A program made the translations under genes and the position numbers. From an uncultured Cytophagales bacterium (GTDB lineage: Bacteria > Bacteroidota > Bacteroidia > Cytophagales > Thermonemataceae), in the NCBI GenBank assembly GCA_938002655.1, contig CALLAC010000032.1:1-56316 (forward strand): DNA of 56,316 bases. Direction: 5' to 3'. Under the pieces are notes generated by a model. It worked only from the letters and a program-made list of their open reading frames with translations. It was not told the origin of the DNA and made no database searches. Below, one piece after another: positions 16,553-23,234 of this stretch. The number at the start of each line of letters is the position of its first letter. The stretch's first letter is position 1.

Positions 16553-17965
16553 ATGGCAACCATAAAAACTAAAAATTCCACTGCCAAAGAAGAAAAAGAA
16601 AACTTGGCAAATGGAAGTAGCAACGATGAGCACACAACTCAGCGGCTCTCAGCTTTTAATAATTTTATGAACTCACAATGGTTTGAGCAGTGGCAAGAAA
16701 CTTTGAAAAACCCTTTTAGACAAAAAAAGGAAAAAAAAGAAACTGAAACGCCCTCGGCTGAATGGCTTATTTCGCAATCGATAGCTTGGCAAAACTGGTG
16801 GCAAGAACTTGCCAAAGCTGTAGCAGAAGATAGTATAGAAAAAGCACAAAAACATATCGGTGACTTTTTGATAAATGCTGAACTTCAAAAGCCGCTCATC
16901 AGTGCCGCAGATACTTTTTTAGAACTTTCTCAACATATCCTTGATTTCAAGGAATTTATAGATTATGCTACCATTGCTCTCAATAAAAAGCCTGAATGGG
17001 TCACGCCCAATGTAGTAGTAGGTAAATTGCGTTGTTTTGATTTACGTCAGTTTTCTGCTGAAATAGATAAAACAAAATCGGCTACTTTGGTACTTCCTCC
17101 TTTTGCAGGGCATTACTCTACCATTGCCGATTTTTCTGAAAAGCAAAGTCTGTTGAAGCACCTAATGGACTATGGCATTTCGAATGTATATTGTTTGGAT
17201 TACCATAGTGCTACCAAAGAAATGCAATATTACAATATTGACGACTACTTGGCTCAGTTAGATGTATTTGTAGATGATATTGGCGACCACGTCAATTTGA
17301 TAGGTTTGTGCCAAGGAGGGTGGTTTGGAGCTATTTATACGGCTCGTTTCCCTCAAAAAGTAAAAACTTTGGTAGTAGCAGGTTCGCCAATTGATACCAA
17401 AGCAGGTGATGGACATTTGGAAAACACTGTCGATAATGCCTCTCCTACCTTTTTCAGTAACCTTGTAAAAATAGGACAAGGCGTGATGGACGGAAGATTC
17501 ATGGTGCAAGGCTTCAAAAATATGAATTTTGTGCAACATTATTTTGAAAAATATCAACGCCTTTACAAAATGGTAAAAGGGGCTCAAAATGATGAGGCAG
17601 GCTTGGAGCGTTACGAAAATTTTGAAATTTGGTATGAAAATACTATCAATCTGCCCGGTAAATGGTACGAACAAGTCATTGATGAGCTTTTCCGAAACAA
17701 TCATTTCGTCAATGATGAATTTGTTGCTTTAGGCAGAAAGGTTAGCCCCAAAAATATCACTTGCCCCGTATACATGCTTGCAGGGGATAAAGACGATATT
17801 ACTTTGCCCGAACAAGTGTTTGATATGGAAAAATACATCGGCACTCCCAAAGAAAAGCAAGCCAAAGGCTTAGCACAAGCAGGGCATATCGGATTGTTTA
17901 TGGGGCGTGCTGTGCTTGCCAAAAATTGGAAAGAAATTGCCGAATGGATCATAAAACATCAGTAA
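16553..17965 (+). CDS. Polyhydroxyalkanoate synthase-like alpha/beta hydrolase
   Basis: A 470-residue cytoplasmic protein. The C-terminal two-thirds is an alpha/beta hydrolase with a Cys nucleophile in the PhaC-type box GLCQGG (Cys253). A catalytic Asp is likely at Asp414 (GDKDDITLP) and His at His445 (AGHIGLFMG), the class III/IV PHA-synthase layout. Family enzymes polymerise 3-hydroxyacyl-CoA. The N-terminal part is unusual: a low-complexity Lys/Glu segment (1-65) and a helical region (about 70-150, QSIAWQNWWQELAKAVAED) of phasin-like amphipathic character. No phaA, phaB or phaE gene is nearby, so the substrate is uncertain. A depolymerase or other thioester hydrolase is the main alternative. 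A zinc-ribbon microprotein gene follows after 27 bases. Confidence 0.7.
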   Translation: MATIKTKNSTAKEEKENLANGSSNDEHTTQRLSAFNNFMNSQWFEQWQETLKNPFRQKKEKKETETPSAEWLISQSIAWQNWWQELAKAVAEDSIEKAQKHIGDFLINAELQKPLISAADTFLELSQHILDFKEFIDYATIALNKKPEWVTPNVVVGKLRCFDLRQFSAEIDKTKSATLVLPPFAGHYSTIADFSEKQSLLKHLMDYGISNVYCLDYHSATKEMQYYNIDDYLAQLDVFVDDIGDHVNLIGLCQGGWFGAIYTARFPQKVKTLVVAGSPIDTKAGDGHLENTVDNASPTFFSNLVKIGQGVMDGRFMVQGFKNMNFVQHYFEKYQRLYKMVKGAQNDEAGLERYENFEIWYENTINLPGKWYEQVIDELFRNNHFVNDEFVALGRKVSPKNITCPVYMLAGDKDDITLPEQVFDMEKYIGTPKEKQAKGLAQAGHIGLFMGRAVLAKNWKEIAEWIIKHQ

Positions 17966-17992
17966 TAAAAAGTATAAGTACCATATTGGTGT

Positions 17993-18211
17993 ATGACGAT
18001 AGGCTTTATGTGTGGAATTCGTTTCAATCATGAAAAATTTGCCCACCAATGTTACTCTTGTGGTAAATTAGCTTTGCAAGAAGAACTTTTTTTCTTACAG
18101 ACAAAAGGTATTTGGCTCTGTGAAGAATGCTTGGAGAACTCTGAGCAAAAAGAACAAAAGAAAAAAGACGAAAACTATAATAATAAAATCAGCAACCTCA
18201 AAGAAAATTGA
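17993..18211 (+). CDS. Zinc-ribbon microprotein
   Basis: A 72-residue protein with two CxxC knuckles, Cys20/Cys23 (QCYSCGK) and Cys43/Cys46 (WLCEECLE), 19 residues apart. This is a treble-clef or zinc-ribbon layout for one Zn ion. The C-terminal third is Lys/Glu/Asn-rich and probably disordered. The last codons and stop form one arm of a terminator hairpin. It lies 27 bases after the PHA-synthase-like gene and is probably cotranscribed. A role as a nucleic-acid or protein adaptor is only a guess. Confidence 0.7.
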   Translation: MTIGFMCGIRFNHEKFAHQCYSCGKLALQEELFFLQTKGIWLCEECLENSEQKEQKKKDENYNNKISNLKEN

Positions 18212-18227
18212 GGTTGCTGATTTTATT
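18182..18227. terminator. Bidirectional terminator overlapping two stop codons
   Basis: Perfect 20-bp arms at 18182-18201 and 18208-18227 surround a 6-base loop, with core AGCAACCTCAA / TTGAGGTTGCT. The left arm encodes the C-terminus of the zinc-ribbon protein, and the right arm holds its stop (18209-18211) and reaches the PAS gene stop (18227-18229). T-rich ends on both strands fit termination both ways. Confidence 0.85.
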
Positions 18228-19024
18228 TATATCTCTACTTGCATACCCGATTTTACGAGCTTGGTAATATCTACTCTTACTCCAATGTATTTGTAAGGTT
18301 TGCCTTCGCTATCCAGCACGCCACCGATGGTAGCTATTACCCAATAAGGAGTGCCGTCTTTGGCTCGATTCTTGACAATTCCTTGAAAAATTTTTCCTGC
18401 CTTGATGGTATCCCACAGCTCTTTGAATACTTCTTTGGGCATATCAGGGTGGCGAACAATATTGTGTGGCTTACCGATAAGCTCTTCACGTGAATACTTA
18501 GAAATCTTGCAGAACGTATCATTTACAAAAGTAATTGTACCAAATTTATCCGTTTCCGAAACAATAGCCGCTGTATTGAGTAAATTGGTACGTGCTTCTA
18601 TTTCTGCGGATAACTTATCTATTTCTTCTTCTCTGCGAGCTATATCCTTATGAATAGTCTTTAAAAGCAATTTCATTTTTTCTTCTACACTCTGATAACT
18701 GGCTTGCATTTCTCTCAAAAGAAATACTTTGTAAAACTTACCTTTTTCATATTCAAAGGTGCTTTCAATCATTTCGCTTAATATTTTTTGCCCATCCAGC
18801 TTCTGTATACTGACAATATTTGTATTGCTTTCTGATTTGAAAGGCAAAATCATATATCGTGAAAGAGGCATATTACGTAAATCTACTGAAGTAGCACCAA
18901 AAAGTTGCAAAGCCGCAGGATTAGCATATATTATTTTTTCCTCTCCCGTAGTAATTACAATGGGTTGATGGATATTCTCAAAAATATCCTTCGCTGTTTG
19001 TGGTGTTGCAAATGAAGCTAACAT
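18227..19024 (-). CDS. Double-PAS sensor protein without output domain (paralogue 2)
   Basis: A 265-residue cytoplasmic protein. An N-terminal PAS-like region (about 10-95: FENIHQPIVITTGEEKIIYA) is followed by a helical linker (KLLLKTIHKDIARREEEIDK). An Aer-type PAS domain (about 165-255) has SREELIGKPHNIVRHPDMPK, GIVKNRAKDGTPYWV and GKPYKYIGVRVDIT. In Aer the RHPDMP Arg contacts FAD, so redox or oxygen sensing is possible. It ends without kinase, GGDEF or MCP signalling domains, so a partner protein is implied. The ATG at 19024 is chosen because the PAS region begins straight after; the frame upstream overlaps the paralogue gene. It is a tandem duplicate of the preceding gene. Confidence 0.82.
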   Translation of the reverse strand: MLASFATPQTAKDIFENIHQPIVITTGEEKIIYANPAALQLFGATSVDLRNMPLSRYMILPFKSESNTNIVSIQKLDGQKILSEMIESTFEYEKGKFYKVFLLREMQASYQSVEEKMKLLLKTIHKDIARREEEIDKLSAEIEARTNLLNTAAIVSETDKFGTITFVNDTFCKISKYSREELIGKPHNIVRHPDMPKEVFKELWDTIKAGKIFQGIVKNRAKDGTPYWVIATIGGVLDSEGKPYKYIGVRVDITKLVKSGMQVEI

Positions 19025-19531
19025 ATACACATCATGTTTTGATAGTTTAACACAAAAAATTACGTATTTTTTAAGGAGCAAGGTATTGCTCTACTTTCAT
19101 TCCGTTTTTTATCAGGTCGGTAATATCAATTCGCACGCCGATGTATTTGTAAGGTTTACCTTCGCTATCCAGTACGCCGCCAATGGTAGCTATTACCCAA
19201 TAAGGGGTGCCATCTTTAGCTCTATTTTTGACAATACCCTGAAAGATTTTCCCTGCTTTGATAGTATCCCACATTTCTTTGAACACTGCTTTGGGCATAT
19301 CAGGGTGGCGAACAATATTGTGTGGCTTACCGATAAGCTCTTCACGCGAATATTTTGCAATTCGGCAGAATGTGTCGTTAGCAAAAGTAATAGTGCCGTA
19401 TTGATCTGTTTCGGAAACAATTGCCGCTGTATTCAGTATCTTAGTACGAGCTTCTATTTCTGCCGAAAGTTTATCTATTTCTTCTTCTCTGCGAGCTATA
19501 TCTTTATGAATAGTTTTCAGCAAGAGCCTTA
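18242..19531. repeat. Tandem gene duplication: direct repeats of about 430 bp, offset 856 bp
   Basis: Bases around 18242-18675 recur at around 19098-19531 with high nucleotide identity, including TATTTGTAAGGTTT and CGAACAATATTGTGTGGC. They encode the linker and PAS 2 of the two paralogues. The remaining N-terminal parts are much less alike. Confidence 0.85.
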
Positions 19532-19880
19532 TTTTTTCTTCTGAACTTTGATATTGAGTTTGTATTTCTTTAAGTAAAATAATTTTGTGTATTTTGCCTT
19601 CGTACTCTGCTAGGCTTTCTATGGCTTCTACCAAAATGGTTTTATCATCATCTATTTTTTTCAAATTGGCAATACCTTTGCTCTCTTCTTTCTTGTAAGA
19701 AGCTGTAAGAAAATTTTTTAAAGGAACATTCTTTATATCTATCGAAGTAGCATTGAGCAATTGCAAAGCCGCAGGATTAGCATAAATCAAGTTATCTAGT
19801 TCGTTAGTAATAAGAACAGGCTGATGAATATTCTCAAATAATTCTTTTACAGGTCGTAAGGAAGCATGTGGTGTGCTCAT
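19071..19880 (-). CDS. Double-PAS sensor protein without output domain (paralogue 1)
   Basis: A 269-residue protein with the same design as its neighbour. PAS 1 (about 10-95) has LFENIHQPVLITNELDNLIY. A helical linker follows (IRLLLKTIHKDIARREEEID). Aer-like PAS 2 has SREELIGKPHNIVRHPDMPK and GIVKNRAKDGTPYWV. The C-terminal halves of the two proteins are nearly identical and the N-terminal halves have diverged, which suggests different signals or partners but a shared second sensor. It is the first gene of a two-gene operon (46 bases to the next start) and faces the triple winged-helix gene across a palindrome. Confidence 0.82.
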   Translation of the reverse strand: MSTPHASLRPVKELFENIHQPVLITNELDNLIYANPAALQLLNATSIDIKNVPLKNFLTASYKKEESKGIANLKKIDDDKTILVEAIESLAEYEGKIHKIILLKEIQTQYQSSEEKIRLLLKTIHKDIARREEEIDKLSAEIEARTKILNTAAIVSETDQYGTITFANDTFCRIAKYSREELIGKPHNIVRHPDMPKAVFKEMWDTIKAGKIFQGIVKNRAKDGTPYWVIATIGGVLDSEGKPYKYIGVRIDITDLIKNGMKVEQYLAP

Positions 19881-19908
19881 AATAGCTTTTATTTTACTCT
19901 TTCTATTT

Positions 19909-19991
19909 CAAAAATAGTATAATTGTGCAGAGATTGAAATGAAAAAACTCACACATTTCAATGATAAAAATCATAAAAAAACATAAATTTG
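19909..19991. promoter_or_regulatory. Divergent promoter region with a 9-bp palindrome (candidate operator)
   Basis: ATTGAAATG (19933-19941) and CATTTCAAT (19954-19962) are perfect inverted repeats 12 bases apart. On the plus strand a -7 box TAAATTTG lies at 19984-19991, so its -33 region falls on the right half-site. On the minus strand TATTTTTG (19909-19916) is a -7 box whose -33 region falls on the left half-site. A dimeric regulator bound here could control both the PAS operon and the winged-helix membrane gene. Confidence 0.5.
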
Positions 19992-20009
19992 AAAATAGCT
20001 CATAAACCT

Positions 20010-21467
20010 ATGGAAAATATATCTGCTGAAAAACAAATTGAATTGTTAGAACAAAACTTACACAAAGTAAAAGGCAAATTTACACTAGCAGATGCCTCTG
20101 CCATTACGGGTGTACCAATAGAATACGCTCGTGAAGCTCTGAATGCCCTCATGAGCAAATATTTCTGCCACTTGCAAGTAACTGAAAATGGGGATTTGAT
20201 TTATGATTTTGGCACTTCACCTATGCGTCGAGATGCCAAAACTTTTGCCGAATATCTTAAAGATTTCCAAAACTTTTTGTGGAAAGCTTTCAAGATATTT
20301 TTCAAGGCTTGGATAGCAATTACCTTGGTAGTGTATTTTATAATTTTTGTACTTATTCTATCAGCAATTATTATTGGGCTTGTCGCAGGAGGAGAGAAAG
20401 ACAACAAAAAATCAAGTAGCAAAGGTACAGCCGATTTGTTCAGATTGATAAGTGATATCTTTTATGCTATTTTTCGTTGGCAAACCATTCCTGGTAGCAC
20501 TTACTATGAAAGAGACCGCTACGGCTACCCTTACAAAACTTACAAGCCACAAGAAAGCTCTCTTTTTTCTAATAAAAAAAATAATCCCAAAGCTAATAAA
20601 AACTTTATCAGTGCAGTCTATGATTTTGTATTCGGACCGCCCCGCCCAGAAGCAGAACCGCTTGCCAATCAGAAAGAAGTCGCCGCTTATGCAAGAAAAA
20701 ACAAAGGAGTAATGGTACTTTCTGAATTTAAAGCTCTTACAGGCTTTGACAATGAGCAAGCAGAAAATCTAATGACCGACTGCATTGCTCGCTATAATGG
20801 TTCGGCAGAAATCAGCCCCAATGCTGTTTTGTATGCAGATTTTTATGAACTTACTCGTAGCCAAACCCAAGCCGAAGATGCTCCCATTATTTTTTACTGG
20901 GATGAGTACGAGCCCGAATATGTACTCACAGGCAATACAGTAGGGAAAAATACTTGGATTGCCTTTATGAATAGCTTTAATTTACTTTTTGCACTTCTTA
21001 TGTTGAGGGGCTACCAAGATATTGGTAATAATATGGGAATAAGCCCCGATATTATTTACTATGGATTAGGAGTAGTGCCGTTGGCATTTTCTATTATTTT
21101 CTTTGCAGTACCTATTTTCAGATATTTTGCTCTTATTCCAAAAAAAATACAAAGGCATCAAAACAATATCCGCAAGCGTATTGCCAAAGTTATTTATCAG
21201 ATAGGTTCAAAAAGAGATTTGAGTATCGATGAAATTATCGCAGAAACAAATAAAGCCGAAGGATTAGAAAAACTTTCTAAAACACAAGTAGAAAAAATTA
21301 TGAACCGAATGATTATCGATTGGGGCGGTGAAGCTAGCCCTCAAAATAATGGAACCCTGATTTATTCGTTTCCTCAAATGAAAACAGAATTGCAAGAAAT
21401 CCAGCAAATTCGCCTGAAAAGAACTGATGAAGGCTTGGGAAAAATCTATTTTGATACAAATAATTGA
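20010..21467 (+). CDS. Membrane protein with three winged-helix-like modules, unknown function
   Basis: A 485-residue protein. Three regions share a winged-helix pattern of about 60 residues ending in a short hydrophobic strand. They are about 20-70 (KGKFTLADASAITGVPIEYA ... LIYDFG), 220-285 (NKGVMVLSEFKALTGFDNEQ ... VLYADF) and 395-465 (KRDLSIDEIIAETNKAEGLE ... LIYSFP). Hydrophobic segments lie at about 96-127, 310-328 and 345-375. The modules resemble those that read DNA or protein peptides, here tied to the membrane. The start is ATG 20010; an upstream TTG (19989) overlaps the -7 box. It diverges from the PAS operon. I do not recognise a named family. Confidence 0.65.
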   Translation: MENISAEKQIELLEQNLHKVKGKFTLADASAITGVPIEYAREALNALMSKYFCHLQVTENGDLIYDFGTSPMRRDAKTFAEYLKDFQNFLWKAFKIFFKAWIAITLVVYFIIFVLILSAIIIGLVAGGEKDNKKSSSKGTADLFRLISDIFYAIFRWQTIPGSTYYERDRYGYPYKTYKPQESSLFSNKKNNPKANKNFISAVYDFVFGPPRPEAEPLANQKEVAAYARKNKGVMVLSEFKALTGFDNEQAENLMTDCIARYNGSAEISPNAVLYADFYELTRSQTQAEDAPIIFYWDEYEPEYVLTGNTVGKNTWIAFMNSFNLLFALLMLRGYQDIGNNMGISPDIIYYGLGVVPLAFSIIFFAVPIFRYFALIPKKIQRHQNNIRKRIAKVIYQIGSKRDLSIDEIIAETNKAEGLEKLSKTQVEKIMNRMIIDWGGEASPQNNGTLIYSFPQMKTELQEIQQIRLKRTDEGLGKIYFDTNN

Positions 21468-21475
21468 TAAAAAAT

Positions 21476-21506
21476 TTTGTATTCATCGGGAAATATTATA
21501 CATTTG
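21476..21506 (+). promoter_or_regulatory. Promoter of rplS
   Basis: TTTG (21476-21479) and TACATTTG (21499-21506) match the -33/-7 consensus with a 19-base spacer. The ATG follows 36 bases later, so the in-frame start at 21477 is excluded. Confidence 0.7.
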
Positions 21507-21542
21507 CACCTCATTTTAGAAAAGCAGAAAATAGCAACATTT

Positions 21543-21902
21543 ATGAAAAACGCATTGCTTCAAGCTGTGGAAGCCGAAGTGCTTGCCAAGCGTGCCGATA
21601 TACCTGATTTCAAAGCGGGTGATACCGTAAATGTGTATGTGAAAATTAAAGAAGGCAACAAAGAGCGTATTCAGCAGTATCAGGGGGTAGTTATTCAAAG
21701 AAAAAATACCAACAGCGTCAACGAAACTTTCACAGTGCGTAAAGTTTCAAATGGTGTAGGAGTAGAGCGTATTTTCCCTCTCTTTTCACCAAATATAGAT
21801 AAAATTGAGGTTATCCGTAGAGGAAAGGTACGCAGAGCAAGAATTTACTATCTTCGTGGTAAAACAGGTAAAGCGGCTCGTATCAAAGAATTACTGTCAT
21901 AA
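21543..21902 (+). CDS. rplS: 50S ribosomal protein L19
   Basis: L19 sits at the interface of the large and small ribosomal subunits. The 119-residue product has the family core: [20 protein letters not shown] (21-40), [32 protein letters not shown] and [20 protein letters not shown]. The length is normal. It has its own promoter and a strong terminator, and is separated from trmD/rimM/rpsP, its partners in many other phyla. Confidence 0.97.
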   Translation: MKNALLQAVEAEVLAKRADIPDFKAGDTVNVYVKIKEGNKERIQQYQGVVIQRKNTNSVNETFTVRKVSNGVGVERIFPLFSPNIDKIEVIRRGKVRRARIYYLRGKTGKAARIKELLS

Positions 21903-21919
21903 GATTTTCTTTCACTTAC

Positions 21920-21963
21920 CAAGACCTTACAAACTCACAAGTTTGCAAGGTCTTGATTTTTTA
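21920..21963. terminator. Terminator between rplS and the FAD oxidoreductase gene
   Basis: CAAGACCTT-A-CAAACT (21920-21935) pairs with AGTTTG-C-AAGGTCTTG (about 21940-21955) with one A/C mismatch and is followed by a T-run. The convergent oxidoreductase gene stops at 21961, inside the T-run. Confidence 0.8.
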
Positions 21964-23082
21964 CAAAATCAGTTGAGCTATCTCCTCAGCTACAGTAGTA
22001 CCAATGGCTACGCCCATACCATTCAGAGCTACACCCACAGCAATATTTTTGGTACAACATTCTACTATCGGCTTACGATTGGGAGTAAATGCCATTATAC
22101 CCGCCCAAGTTTGTTCAATTTCAAAATCTTGATTGGGAACAATAAGCGTCTGAAGCTTTTCAATTAAATTGTTGATAATTTTAGGGGTATTTTTGAGTTC
22201 AGTAGTAGTTTCTCCTTCAAAATCCAAATTTCTGCCTCCGCCAAATAAAATTTGGTTCTTACCTATATTACGAAAATAGTAAAATCCTTTGTCAAAATGA
22301 AAATTCCCCTTGAACAAAAGTTTTTTCAAGGGTTTGGTAAGCAAAACTTGTCCTCTGCCTGGCTTTACAGGATAATGCGAAAAAAACTGACTAATAAAGC
22401 CATTCGTACAAATAGCCACTTTTGTAGCATAAAAAGAAATTTCTTGGTTTACAAGTACTTCTACGCCACTTTCAAAATCTCGGAACTGATTTACATTACA
22501 ACCATTCAAAATTTTTACTCCTTTTTTTTGCACATATTCCATCAAGGCACTGATAAGCTTACCTGAATGCAATTGCCCTTCAAAACCATTGTAAATGAGC
22601 ATTTTGGAAATATTTTCGTTAAAGCCAAATTGAGCAATTTGCTTCTTTGGGCTAATATGAAAAACTTTTTCTTGGAAAACAGGACTTAAAAGTTTATTCA
22701 GATACTCAACTTTTTGCTCAAAATTTTCGGGTATTTCCAAAATAATTTCATAGCTACCCGCTTGTTGGTATTCCATTTTTTTATCGGCAATACGCTTACG
22801 TAAAGCCAGTAAGCCTTTCCAACGTTTTTCTACGAGTTCTAACATTGCTTTTTCGCCAACGGCTTCAATATCGGCAAGTAGTTCGGTAGGTGTGCCGAAG
22901 CACGCAAAACCTGCATTTTTCGTGCTGGCTCCCAAAGGAAAAATACCTTTTTCTAAAATCAAAATTTTTGCTTTGGGATTTTTTTCTACTAAACTCGCCG
23001 CTACTGATAAGCCCACCAAGCCGCTTCCTACAACAATATAATCGTATTTTGTGAAACTTTCTTTTTCCCAATAACTCAACAT
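21961..23082 (-). CDS. FAD-dependent oxidoreductase, DAO family
   Basis: A 373-residue flavoprotein of the D-amino-acid oxidase/glycine oxidase superfamily, which oxidises amines or amino acids. The N-terminus has the dinucleotide motif YIVVGSGLVGLSVAASLVEK and an acidic strand end (ILILEKG). GASTKNAGFACFGTP is the FAD-contacting loop of this family. VKPGRGQVLLTKPL, FGGGRNLDFEG and the C-terminal GVALNGMGVAIGTTVAEEIA complete the FAD domain. The ATG at 23082 is chosen over 23100 because the Rossmann strand starts at about residue 14. It is a single gene, so the substrate cannot be inferred. Confidence 0.85.
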   Translation of the reverse strand: MLSYWEKESFTKYDYIVVGSGLVGLSVAASLVEKNPKAKILILEKGIFPLGASTKNAGFACFGTPTELLADIEAVGEKAMLELVEKRWKGLLALRKRIADKKMEYQQAGSYEIILEIPENFEQKVEYLNKLLSPVFQEKVFHISPKKQIAQFGFNENISKMLIYNGFEGQLHSGKLISALMEYVQKKGVKILNGCNVNQFRDFESGVEVLVNQEISFYATKVAICTNGFISQFFSHYPVKPGRGQVLLTKPLKKLLFKGNFHFDKGFYYFRNIGKNQILFGGGRNLDFEGETTTELKNTPKIINNLIEKLQTLIVPNQDFEIEQTWAGIMAFTPNRKPIVECCTKNIAVGVALNGMGVAIGTTVAEEIAQLIL

Positions 23083-23234
23083 GACTAAAATTTTTGGCAA
23101 TTTACAATAAATCGTTTTAATTTACACAAAACTTTTATTACCGAAAAAAACATCTTTTTGTAATTTCAGTAGCATAAACATACAAGTTCCGAAAAAATGT
23201 TTTTATTTTGCGTTTGGTTTTATTTAAGTAGCTG

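Noticed and set aside
18242-19531. The PAS direct repeats as an insertion sequence or mobile element
   Set aside because: They code for homologous protein halves and have no terminal inverted repeats, target duplications or transposase; gene duplication explains them.
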